From assembly GCA_020466095.1 (NCBI GenBank), contig CM035808.1, positions 11,939,663-12,003,662 of the forward strand: DNA of 64,000 nt, written 5' to 3'. Within the stretch, counting starts at the first letter, position 1. Each line of letters starts with the position of its first letter. Shown one piece after another: positions 11,801-22,048 of this stretch. Source of the stretch: Chlorops oryzae (lineage: Eukaryota > Arthropoda > Insecta > Diptera > Chloropidae). A model generated the notes under the pieces. It did no database searches, was not told where the DNA came from, and saw nothing but the letters and a program-made list of their open reading frames with translations. The translations under genes and the position numbers were made by a program.

Positions 11801-13990
11801 GTAAAAGCCGCATATCAAGCCAATGAAAGAGTGGCAGCTAACAAAGAGCACGCATGCCTCAATACAAAAAGAATTTATCTAGATAAAATCTCTTTTTTCT
11901 ATACGGCACTTTTTGTTGTTGTTGTGTAGTCAGATTCATTTTGCACTGAACGTTCTTACCAAAGAGTATAGAATATTGTTGAGTCAGCACTTTGCTCTTC
12001 GAAAAAATGTAAGAGAGATGTTTAACATTGGTATTTTATACAGCTTTAGCGCACCTAATGTCATCGCCTTCGATAGCTCAGTTGGTAGAGCGGTGGACTG
12101 TAGAGGAAAATTTTCATTCATAGAAATCCATAGGTCGCTGGTTCAAATCCGGCTCGAAGGATAGTTTTTTTTTTTTTTTTTTTTAATTAAAAGATTTGAA
12201 AAATTAAAAATTTTTAAATTGAATTTATGATAACGGTCTTGCTTTCAGAAATACAGAAGCAAAACGCGAAGCAGATTCTGTCTACCAAAGAATAAAGCAT
12301 CACGAATGGCGTTTGATATGCCAACAACAGATCCAGGATCAGATTTATTGTTCTCAACCGACGATGAATATTTTGTTGAGTATCCGGACAATTCTTATAG
12401 GAGAAACACAAGAAGTGGTACACATCCGCGAGCACGAAGATTGCTCCAAAGTGATTTGCAAAGACGATACATTGAGGAATATTGGAAGAGCACAAACGTT
12501 CAAAGGAAGCAAATGCCACCGGAGCTGATAATCACATCGCCAACAAAACAAAATAGCAGAAATAAACTAACATTAACATTTCCCTTTAAATCGATGCAAA
12601 CGCCAATGCCAAGAACAGCACCTGCTGCACAACCTTTAACGGAATTTCCTATTATTGGAGCAGCACCGGCGAAACGCACCAGTTCTTGGCATAATTTAAA
12701 TAGCGGAAGCAATAAATCGACACCAAAATTCAAGTAAATGAAAAAAATTCACATTTCTGGGAAATTCTTTCATAAAATTCTTCTCTCGCATCATCAGGAA
12801 TAATCCCTATACGCCAATGAGTGAAAATTCCAATCGCGATGAATTAGAATTCCGTCTGTCATTGAAAAAGAAAGTTTGGGCCGGCATTCCATCGGATGTT
12901 AGTACTTTCACTCAAGAGGAATTTCGGCTTCGACCTCTCTCATGGGGAATGCCACCATTGCCGCAGAATTTTAGGAAAGAAAAATTCAAGGAAAATCCGA
13001 ATAATGCCATCAAAAAGGACGATAACGAAGCGTTGTTGAAGTGAGTTCCAAAAATTTCAACAAATTCGATTAATTCTCCATTTTTTTTTTTTTTTTTTTT
13101 GAAAGTGCCTGTTCGCAAAAACTCATCGAATGGCAACAACAAAAAACAACGACAACGTCCAGTCGGGAGTGTTATGACACTAATTCTCTTAATCATAAAT
13201 CAAAAGGAAGATTTGTACCCAATTTGATGAATTTAGAAAGTAGCCTAGACGATATGGATTCTATAGTGGAGATCTCGAAACAGGTGGGCGATTTCAAAAC
13301 GACTCGCAAGCCTGATTTGTCCAACACTACTGACTCTAAAGGGAAGAAACGAAAGTGAGTTCATAATGGAATATACGAATGAAATATAAAATTCTAAAAT
13401 AATACTCAACTGTGTTTGTTGCTCTCTTGCAGGAATCCCATAATGAATATAACAGATCCGACGCAGATTATTGTACGGTAAGTTGAAAATTGCGATGAGA
13501 AGCTCAATTCGATTTTATTTGATTTTCTTTTAAATTTTCTAGCGCAATAAATAAATCGAAATCTCTGACTTCAACTAAAAATAATCAGTTGCTCGGAGTC
13601 CAAAGACGTAGCAAAACAATAAATGCCGGCAGCTCAAATACAAAGCTATCCAATCAGTCCAATAAATCCAATAAATTCAAAACCGGTGGATTGGTTGCAA
13701 CTGCAACGGCACAGCCGAAGAAAAATCGAAAGACACGGGTTTCCAACAGCGATTTGAGCAACAAACAACAGCAGCAGCAGCAACCTAGTTTCCTAAATAC
13801 CTCAAAATTGGCATCATTGTTCGAAGGAAAAGACCGACCATACCTAACAATTGATATGCAAGCTACAGCGGGGAGCCTGGCAACGCGTAAAAGTAAAACA
13901 AAATTGAGGAAAAAATCAAAATCGAATGTTATCCCTGGACCCATAACAATAACTACGAATGCATTGACTGCCAATCTAAAAAAGATTTAG
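8900..13990 (+). CDS. NnaD: NnaD long-isoform C-terminal exons
   Basis: Exons read as 8900-8991, 9214-9349, 9432-9993, 12249-12733, 12798-13040, 13106-13354, 13433-13477 and 13543-13990, ending in TAG. They join phase 0 to base 6663, where AAT AAA is followed by a GTAAAG donor inside the short isoform's last exon. The tail is basic and low-complexity, with Ala and Pro runs near 9608-9660, a Lys/Arg-rich stretch before 9993 and a poly-Gln run near 13770. I recognise no catalytic domain here; long tails after the M14 domain are known in NnaD-type proteins. The reading frame shifts by one base in a CCG run (9654-9656), where one C too many puts the rest of the exon out of frame. AATAAA at 14229-14234 would end the transcript. 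The exon chain is well supported by frames and splice sites; its role is unknown. Confidence 0.72.
11692..11784 (-). tRNA. tRNA-Tyr (GTA), intron-containing
   Basis: On the minus strand the gene begins CCTTCGATAGCTCAGTTGG and ends GGTTCAAATCCGGCTCGAAGG plus discriminator A. The 7-bp acceptor stem CCTTCGA/TCGAAGG is perfect. Canonical A box (TAGCTCAGTTGG) and B box (GGTTCAAATCC) are present. The anticodon arm GGACTGTAGA gives GTA for tyrosine. An intron of about 20 bases follows the anticodon, as in fly tRNA-Tyr genes. A T-run on the transcribed strand, seen as poly-A at about 11661-11688, can act as the Pol III terminator. It points away from the second copy, 282 bases to the right. Confidence 0.95.
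12067..12161 (+). tRNA. tRNA-Tyr (GTA), intron-containing
   Basis: The mature parts are identical to the minus-strand copy at 11692-11784, with anticodon GTA at 12100-12102. The intron AGGAAAATTTTCATTCATAG differs from the other copy's in length and sequence. The A box, B box and perfect acceptor stem are present, and the poly-T from 12165 is a strong Pol III terminator. Both genes lie inside a NnaD intron, one in each orientation. Confidence 0.96.
13411..13572 (+). repeat. NnaD 3' exon segment, source copy of a local duplication
   Basis: Covers the small exon 13433-13477, the short intron and the start of the last exon. A diverged copy in the same orientation is at 15971-16130. In the copy the donor GGTAAG has become GATAAG, which destroys the splice site. 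Confidence 0.75.
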
Positions 13991-15970
13991 TTAAACTATC
14001 ACGTTTCCGTTATTGCTCATTTTAGTTGAAACTGATAACATAATAATTCTTAGTGCTATATACTACTACTATGTATAAGTTGGGTTTTAGTTTTATAGAT
14101 AAATAACTTGAGTGCTTTTAACTGAAATGTCGCTTGGAGTATTCATTTTATCATTCTAGACATTGTGACATAATAGAGAATATTCCGGAGTCAAGAAGAA
14201 ATATTTTTTGTTTTTTCGAAATTATGTAAATAAACAGTTTTTTGCCTGACGAATATTTTTGCTTTGACAACTAAGTTAGAAAGATGTTAGTATATCGTTG
14301 TTTTGATCTATCGATATTTGATTGATATCCCTAGCTTAAGTCGCCGAAGTGAAAAAAAAAATCAATTTGTTTCCTAGTTCGTGAGACCATATTGATATTC
14401 TTTATGAAATGCCATACCTTTGACGAGTGATCTTCCCTTACGGCTAGGATACAAGCAAACCAGACATTTAATTTTGCACAACACGTATCTCTTTAAATGA
14501 AACGAACCATCCAAGGTAAACAAAAATTCACGTAGGGCCAGTGTTGCCAACTTTAGCAACAGAAATGCGTAGATTTTTTCGTCAAAAAGGGCTAAATCAG
14601 GAATTCCCCCACTCAGTCAGATATTCTTCGACATATAGCCCCGCAGGAAGTCCGAGTAGTTAAACTCTAGCGTTTTACTAGTTCTTAATCCACCAGTACT
14701 GGGTTCTCTCTGTATATGCGATGCGATATCGACATTATTTGATGAGAAATAAGCTATTGCATGTTGAGTCCAATTAATCACGTTGTTTACACTTAATATA
14801 ACGCTTTTTTATGATTAACATTGGTATGTTGAAAATGCCATTTCACGAAACCAATTATCGTATCAATTTTTCGTAATCAAAAATCACTATTAAAAAACCT
14901 GTTCCAATTGCGACTCGAATAAGCATATCGGATCAAATTGCGTATTACCGCATCGCAAATACAGATAGGACCCATAGTTCTTCTTATACACCTAGCTTAT
15001 GAATTATTCTGTAGAAAATTCACATTGCATGTGGTCTAAAAATCACCACTTGTACACTTCAACTAACGCTTTACTAGTGCTTTGGGAACCAATTGGGTAT
15101 AGTTAAAACACTAGTTCTATTTGAAAGATTATGTAAAATAATGGGCTGGAATTATTCGCTAGTTTTTAAAAAACCTTTCACAGTGTAAAATTTTTAAATG
15201 AATAGAATTTTAATTGGGGTCATAGCGCTTAAAATCAGAACATTGTTGTATAAAACAATAGCTGTTTGAAAATTTGTATTTCCTGGCAATGATTAAACAA
15301 ATTTTTTCAAATTCAGAAAAAGCATGAGTCATTCGCTTCATTGTTTCACTGGATTCTTCTATTCGGCAATTTCCTACGCCTTACTGTTATAGTATACCAA
15401 TTTGTGTTTTTTGGTTTTTTTCAAAAAAGCTTAGTGAATTTTTATGGTGATTTAATTCAATGTATCAACCCTTGCAATTCATGAAATTTTTTGGCTTTTT
15501 TGCTAAATGAATTACACACAAAAGGGCCCCGAAAAAATTTTAGGTTTTTGAAACCCAAATCACTGCGTAGGGTTGAAAAACAATCGATAGCACCATGGAT
15601 AGTGTCGATGTTTTCAAATTTTAACTGCCATCGATTTGTTCTTCCAGAGACAGAAGGGAACGAGTTCAAATCGTTGACGCCAACGGTTTTCTGGCGATTT
15701 TCGACATTTATTTTTACAGAGAATCGTAAGCGAGCAATTTGAAATATTTTTTAAATTTAAATTTACTTTTTTAGTTTTGCTTTCACCTAAACAAAGAAAA
15801 ATGGTTATGCTTTTAGAAACAAGTAGACCAAATTTTTCCAAAGAGCTCAAAAAAAAATTCTATAAAAAATCGTTAGGTTAAAATCGTTGTCTAAAATGTC
15901 TCGCAGTAAAACAAGAAAATCGGCGAGTAAAATTGCCCAAAATCACTATACACCGAAAGCGTCGGCCTCC
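13991..15970 (+). other. NnaD 3' flank and repeat-bearing spacer
   Basis: Holds the likely NnaD 3' UTR with AATAAA at 14229-14234 and the first copy of a 335-bp repeat at 14284-14618. From about 14620 to 15970 I see AT-rich sequence without a convincing gene. Confidence 0.5.
14284..14618 (+). repeat. 335-bp direct repeat, copy 1
   Basis: Matches 18113-18434 with scattered substitutions; shared strings include CCTAGCTTAAGTCGCCGAA and CCCCACTCAGTC. It is either the 3' flank of a tandem duplication of the NnaD end or a dispersed repeat present twice. Confidence 0.8.
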
Positions 15971-16130
15971 GTTGTGTTGTTACTCTTCCAGAAATCCCAT
16001 AATGAATATAATTGATCAAACGCAGTTTATTTTACGATAAGTTGAACATTGCGATATAAAGCTCAATTCGTTATTATTTTATTTTGTTTAAATTTTTTAG
16101 CACAATAAATATTTAGAGATCTTCAACCAA
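15971..16130 (+). pseudogene. Duplicated NnaD 3' exon fragment
   Basis: Diverged copy of 13411-13572: the acceptor region, the exon start AATCCCATAATGAATATAA, a donor mutated from GTAAG to ATAAG, the short intron with its acceptor TTTTAGC, and the first bases of the last exon. The copy then stops at a LINE 3' end (16131). It cannot contribute to the NnaD protein. Confidence 0.72.
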
Positions 16131-17870
16131 GGTTAGGTTAGGTAGGTTGCGTCGGAATGTCTTCTATCGACGCACTTGGACCTGAGCTCCACCTTCCGGA
16201 GTACCGCTGTTGACCTTTTTGTGATTGTTGCGCTGCCCCATTGAGCCTGGATGGTTCTGTCCACCAGCAGCTGTGTTATAACTAAGCTTACATTTTAATC
16301 AATTCCTAGTTCTTCTAAGCAATTAACAATAGTTTGATTAGATGAGACTATCCACACGCTCCTGCCCTGTGCCTATACCGACAGCTGTTTAGTCACTATC
16401 GCTGAGGTTTTTAACTAACATACAAGATCTCGGTCTACCTGATTTTGTATTATACAGAAGTTTGTAATTAGTCTTCCTGATGCCACAGATCCGGTTTTCC
16501 AAGATCCATGGTTTTTGTATCAGGAAGACACCAACTCCACCTTTTGCAAGGTGAATAAGCAGTTTAGCTTATGCAGCTTTCGAGTGGTGGAGATTAATTT
16601 GCAGCACCTTCATTAGCACTACGGCTATCCTCCACCACCGTAATATCGGCTCCGTTTTTAGAGTAGACGTCTTGATCCTCGTAGAAGAGGTTATCCAGTT
16701 TGATCGTCGGGTCTGTTTGAGATTTGAATTGAAAGAAACACAGTCCAGATTTAGTCGGCTTTTTTAGGTTCGCTGTGCTCACCTCCTTCTGTTTTCAACT
16801 CCGCTGGAGCCGCTGCAGATGTTGAACAGGGCGTAGTCGCCTCTTGTTCATCCGTGGCATCGGTCCTGTATATGCGAAGGTTTAGCTTTTCGAAGCCAAA
16901 GTTGATAACCTCCTTTGCCTCTGCTAGTGGCTTCAGCGACTCAGCATTCAATATGAGGAGCGCTTGTCTGTTCGCACCGACAGGCTCCTCTAATTTAACT
17001 ACCCTCCAGTTACCCGTAGGGATGTTGGGGTTGCAAACTCGAATGATTTTCAAGATTTGCTCTGGTTCGGCTGGCTTGGTCGGAATCCAAACTCGTGCCC
17101 TTGGACGGGATGGTATGTTCTTCCTGTCCACTGTCACCAGTTTTGCTCCCGGCCAAATCTCGCCGATCCTTGCAATAGCTGCTTTATACAAGGCAACGGA
17201 TCTTGCATCCTTGAACGCGACCAGTTTTACTTGGCCCTGATGCCAGCCCGCGTCTTCACAGGAAGGGAGTGGACCGGGGTTTTCCTCCAGTACCTCGAGG
17301 AAGACTGCAGCCAGTTCGGCCGAGACCATTCTCCACTTATCCTTTGGGATTCTCCCTTCCTCAGCGTTGCTGTCCATAACGCCAATAATCAGGTTATCTT
17401 TCGCCACCTCGCTTTGCGGTATAGCCTGTACAGGGTGTCCCCTAAGTCTTTTATTGAGAGGAGGGTCCTCCACCTGAGGCGATTTCCTCTTGGATGCAAG
17501 GTCCGGTTTGGGAGCTTTGCCTGGTGCCTTGATGTCAATACCCTTTGCCCACTCCAAGGATGACACCTGTTGTGGTGTGAGTTTTTCCGCCGGGATGTCG
17601 TTTAAACGCTGCAAAATTCTCGCAGCCATGCGGCGGTCAGAATGTGCCTTCTTTGAGGGTGGCAGATTTCTACGCCTCCGAGAGCTACCTATCTGAGGTG
17701 CTTTTCTACTGGTGCTGGCAGATGAGCTGCCTCCTGAAGAAGTAGAAGTTATTGGGGTAGAGCTCGGGACTGTCCCGTTCTCAAGTTTTCGAGTTGGTGT
17801 AACCACCGGTCGTGCGCTAGCCAAAGCGTTGCTCATAGTTCTATCTAAAAAAAAAAATTATATCTGATTT
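16131..17870 (-). mobile_element. Internally deleted LINE (non-LTR) with DUF4780-type ORF1 and CCTAA tail
   Basis: On the minus strand the order is ORF1 (17836-16751), about 600 bases of 3' sequence, and a 3' terminus reading AACCTACCTAACCTAACC at 16148-16131. No reverse transcriptase is present, so most of ORF2 is missing. A short overlapping frame from 16782 may be the remains of the ORF2 start. The 5' boundary near 17870 is uncertain. It is inserted at the break of the duplicated NnaD fragment. Confidence 0.65.
16751..17836 (-). CDS. Retrotransposon ORF1 protein, DUF4780-like
   Basis: 361 residues. The first ~120 are Ser/Pro/Arg-rich and basic (SSRRRRNLPPSKKAHSDRRM). The C-terminal half, residues about 140-325, looks like the DUF4780 domain found in many insect transposon proteins: KDNLIIGVMD near the start, then GWHQGQVKLVAF, RPRARVWIP and NWRVVKLEEP. 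The tail is acidic and low-complexity. Base composition is clearly more GC-rich than the surroundings, consistent with a young insertion. DUF4780 assignment is from memory of the family pattern; the nucleic-acid-binding role is inferred. The ORF has no frameshift, but the element lacks its polymerase. Confidence 0.6.
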   Translation of the reverse strand: MSNALASARPVVTPTRKLENGTVPSSTPITSTSSGGSSSASTSRKAPQIGSSRRRRNLPPSKKAHSDRRMAARILQRLNDIPAEKLTPQQVSSLEWAKGIDIKAPGKAPKPDLASKRKSPQVEDPPLNKRLRGHPVQAIPQSEVAKDNLIIGVMDSNAEEGRIPKDKWRMVSAELAAVFLEVLEENPGPLPSCEDAGWHQGQVKLVAFKDARSVALYKAAIARIGEIWPGAKLVTVDRKNIPSRPRARVWIPTKPAEPEQILKIIRVCNPNIPTGNWRVVKLEEPVGANRQALLILNAESLKPLAEAKEVINFGFEKLNLRIYRTDATDEQEATTPCSTSAAAPAELKTEGGEHSEPKKAD

Positions 17871-18112
17871 TAAAGAGGTCTCTAAATAGGTGTCTACATT
17901 GGCGATTGAATAGAATGGTTTGATCTATATTGACATATGATCATCGAAAATAATATGTTCAGTTGATATAAATTGTCCAATCGTTAAAATGCATGATTTC
18001 TCGTAGTAGCTCCAGATATTTCTGACTATTAATAAAGCATAAAAATCGAGTCGTGATATTAGTACAGATTTTTCAATAGCGACTATATCTACAATGACGA
18101 ATATAGAAAGAT

Positions 18113-18434
18113 ATTAGTATCTGTTTATTATCGATTTGATGACATCGCCTAGCTTAAGTCGCCGAATTCGGAAAAAAATCAATTGCTTTCCTAGTTCGTG
18201 AGATCATATTGATATTATTTATGAAATGCCATACCTCTGACGCGTGATCTTCCCTTACGGCTAGGATACAAGCAAACCAGACATTTAATTTTGCACAACA
18301 CGTATCCTTTAAATAAAACGAGCTATCCAAAGTAAACAAAAATTCACGTAGGGCCAGTGTTGCCAACTTTAGCAACAGAACTGCGTAGACTTTTTCGTCA
18401 AAAAGGGCTAAATCACGAATTCCCCCACTCAGTC
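18113..18434 (+). repeat. 335-bp direct repeat, copy 2
   Basis: Partner of 14284-14618 in the same orientation. Its order after the NnaD exon fragment mirrors the parent locus, favouring one duplication later split by the LINE. Confidence 0.78.
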
Positions 18435-18764
18435 CTTTCTGGTCCATTTAAATATGTAGAAACAATAATCCTAATTGAAGCGGAGCCGCAAATAACGTTG
18501 TGACAAATTTCACATTATTGCAAATTTTCCATGCCATTCAGTACAAGGCCACTTCGCTTTTTTTTGATTCTGAATTGTTGATAAATTTCCAAGAGTTGAC
18601 TAAATAAAAACACTTCTTTGATAGCTCAAAGGGCTAGAGTATTATTGACAGTGAAAGTCCCAAAAATAGGTTCAAAAAATTTGCCGACTACAACGTTATT
18701 CGCGGATCCACTTCAATTGTTTTTATATTTTTGCTCAAAGTCAAAAATTGTAGTAAAATCAAAA

Positions 18765-19545
18765 AAATCTACCGATTCCAAAAAACTCAAGAACAGAGAA
18801 AAATCCCAGCAAAATCTGCTTCGAAATGATACCAACACAAATTCAATTATTTTAATATTCACTCACACATATGCGATTTCCAACGTGCAAGAGAGGGACA
18901 GTTGCTACATGTACACAAAATGTTTTCGAATAAAGTTCCCAATGCCCATTTAGCTTTACCAAGAGACAGACATTCCTGGAAAAATACCGAGAAAATTTGG
19001 AAAATTTACCAGAAACGTGATTTGCTGGGATGCGAGATTGCACCGATTACTCGCGCCTTTTATACTTTTATAGCCATTGTGATACCGCGAGGGATTTTTG
19101 TTGCGCTTGCGTGAGTGTATATATGTCAAAAACGTAACACGCCCCCTGAAAATTCCGGTTCCGGTCTAACAAATATTTTATGATCTTGTAACATAAACTA
19201 AAATTTTGTTAAAAATCAGATATATATAAGTGTTAATCAAAGGTTTTTCATAAGAACTCATTATATTTTACAGCAAAATATGTTATTTTTATACAATTAA
19301 AAATAATCTACCGATTCCAAAAATTTTGCTCATATTATTGAGAACGCTAAATCCCAGCAGTACTCACGCGTTCGAATATGATACCGATTATCACAAATTC
19401 ATATTATTACTATATATGTCATCTCACACATTATTGCGATTTCGCAACAGTAGAAAGAGTTACTCGGACAGTTGCTAACATAGTAGCGAGAGAGATATGT
19501 TTTCGAATATAAGTGACCAAAATGCCCATTTTAGCGTTTACCAAC
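18765..19545. repeat. Two diverged direct copies (about 18765-18975 and 19305-19545)
   Basis: Both run through ATCTACCGATTCCAAAAA, AAATCCCAGCA, GATACC, CTCACACAT, GCGATTT, GGACAGTTGCTA and ATGTTTTCGAATA in the same order. The spacing of about 540 bases suggests a degraded tandem or LTR-like pair. Boundaries are approximate. Confidence 0.55.
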
Positions 19546-20639
19546 CGTGGTGACAAGACGTGTTGAAGAGCAAATAGAATACCTGAGTGATATAAGTTAT
19601 TATGTCAAAAAGTTTGAATTACTACAGAACACTGATATGAAATATTCAGCTGGTATCATAACTAAAATTGCCCGATACATACTAGTGGCTCAAGTACTTA
19701 TGACATATCATGATAATGAATGCAAAACCATATTTTGTTTGGAACTCTTCTGAATGAAATAGTACAAAATTGCATAGTGGTAATTCAAGCAGGTGCATCT
19801 TGGTTGCATCTTGCATTGGGCAAATTGGTTTTATGGAATCGTTTCCGCAGCTGCAACTATTGCACATCGATTTTATGTGAACAATTGCCCGATTTGTGTC
19901 AAATGAGTGCTAGCAACAGTGTCAAATGAGTATGAATGTATGAAGAAATACAAAAACATGATTTATAGTTCAATAAGTGAAATTGAATTATGCCATGCAT
20001 CTATTAATAATACGATAACGTTTTTACAAATAAATATTTTTGTCCAAAAAATTTTGCATCTAATTATTTTGATATCAATTGCATATCTTGGCGTAATATA
20101 AATGTGAAAGATCAAAAGTTTGACTGTCCGTATGCTTAAAAGCAAACAGCTATATCGTTGAATTTTTGCACTCGTTCTATCTGATTGTTCATGCATAAGT
20201 GCAATATTACTAGTGCAAATTTGCCCATCCATTGCAACTCTTGAATACACTATTAACTATCATAAAATACTGAAAAAGTTTTACATTAGAAAGAAAACAT
20301 TAAAAAATTTCATCGCAAGTATTTTTAGTTACAAAATTGAGAGAATACTCAAAAAATTATAGCATCACTAGTTCACCACGGAATTCGGTTGTTGTTGTAA
20401 GTTGCCCCTATATTACTATATGGGCGCTATCTTGCTCTTTTTGTATCATGGTTCTATATGATCATATCACGCATCCCCTATGCTATCCCAGAGCCACTAA
20501 GGCTATATCAAGTTCATCAAAAATCTTTTGAACTCATTTAGATATAAGTCGATTAAAACGGGTTTGCTTGCATTCTTGATGGTGCTTATATCCGGGAAAT
20601 ACGCAATTCTAAAAACCAATACTTTATTTAACAGCACTG

Positions 20640-20815
20640 ATCCATCCATGTGCACCTTCACATGTCTCGCCGGTCACACATATGAAAACATGTTTTGAAA
20701 CAATTTGTAAGTAGAGAAACACGTGCGAATTAAAGAGGCGGTTGTTTGTTGAATGTTCCGAAACAATCTCTTTCGAAACATGTTTCATAAATGTGACCGG
20801 CGAGTGTTTCATAAT
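20640..20815. repeat. Imperfect inverted repeat around TCGCCGGTCACA
   Basis: The left arm contains TCGCCGGTCACA and ATGAAAACATGTTTTGAAAC. The right arm contains the complement: CGAAACATGTTTCATAAATG then TGACCGGCGA. Likely a small MITE lying directly against the hAT element that starts at 20816. Ends and target duplication are unclear. Confidence 0.5.
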
Positions 20816-21500
20816 CAGTGATGCCATTTTTTTTTGTAACAAAGTGCTTTTAAAAATGTAGTATTTATAAAGTAAACTGAGACATTAAAAAAAAGGTACT
20901 TTTAAGCAATAGAAGAACAAGAAAAACTGGTTAGGCATTTTGCTTCAAACACCTCGAAATCAGGTAAATAAAGAAACATTTTACACTTCTTCAATCTTTT
21001 CACTTTTAAGGGAATGTCCTGGTTGTTTCTTGTTAAAATTTGCCTACAAAAAAATTCTTTAAAAACCAATTTGCCGTTCGGAGTCGGCGTTAAACTGTAG
21101 GACCCACTCTTCCTACTAGAGTGATATAGAGAGTGACAGACCAAGCGACAGGTCGGTTGTAATAAAAATTTCGTTGCATCATTAAAGGTTCACTTACTGT
21201 ATGGGAGCAGTTACTGAAAGCCTAACGTGACTTAAGATAGGAATTTGTGAAAACAGAGAGACAAAGCGTACCAAGCTGTAAACGGGATTAATAATCGCTA
21301 ACAAAAAGAAGCAGATAAGCGTATGCGAATAAAAAAAGTTTTCCTAGGCTTGCCTGTCAGTTAATTTTTACCGTACAGAGAATCTATAACAATATTTATT
21401 TACATCCAAATAGTAGTAAGTTAATGAAAGGAGTAGTAAAGTAGTACGGCGAGACAAAAAATAGTACGAAAACTACTATAGTAGCATTTCAGCAGCACTG
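20816..21500 (-). mobile_element. hAT-type non-autonomous element, longer copy
   Basis: The ends are CAGTGATG (left) and CAGCACTG (right). Flanking octamers TTCATAAT and GTCAGAAT match at six of eight positions. Internal sequence is shared, inverted, with the element at 40170-40540: TACTATAGTAG, AAAGTAGTACGGC and GGGAATGTCCTGG (the other copy reads CTAGGACATTCC). No transposase ORF. Confidence 0.6.
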
Positions 21501-22048
21501 GTCAGAATTTCAAATGATAGTGCTCACAAACTATCGATGTCTTCGGCCATCAAAAGTTATCGATACTATTAGCAGAATAAATATATGAAATAAGTACACA
21601 TTTAAACCAATGTGTTTGCTCTAAAAATTGATGTAGTCTCTAAAATTAAACCAGCTTCAAAAAAAAAGGTTGAATTTTTCGTTAAAATCTTTGATTTTAT
21701 ATAATATAATTTCTGGCGCGCTACTTTTGTGAGCAATCGATAATGCCGTAATCGCTAGCGTGCGAGCTCGATTTGTGTGAAAAGGAATTGCAAAAATAAT
21801 TCGGCGTCTCTTCAAGAGGCCGGAATAATTCTATAGTTTCAATAACAATTAATAGTTTACGATTAGTACAAATAAAAGCGCGAGATAATATCCTAGCGTA
21901 CTATGTTTTAAGAAATCGACTTTTCATATTGATCTGCAGTTAAATAAATAATGAGATAATTACTGCGAAATTGACAAACTTCTTGGAGGGAAAGAGAGGG
22001 CTTACGTTGAGAATAGTTTTCACTGGTAGTGTGCAGTAATTTCATAAA

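Larger units (their letters stand above)
9994..12248 (+). other. NnaD intron containing a divergent tRNA-Tyr pair
   Basis: The intron starts GTAAAC and ends TTTCAG. The left part (10000-11640) is AT-rich with an (AATTC)n-like patch at about 10996-11033 and no gene I can support; the ORFs near 10597-11016 have no protein-like features. The two tRNA genes lie in its right part. Confidence 0.55.
18437..22048. other. Repeat-rich spacer, no gene supported
   Basis: Contains two related segments at about 18765-18975 and 19305-19545, an inverted repeat at about 20640-20815 and a hAT element at 20816-21500. The ORFs of 60-110 codons here show no recognisable protein. Confidence 0.5.
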
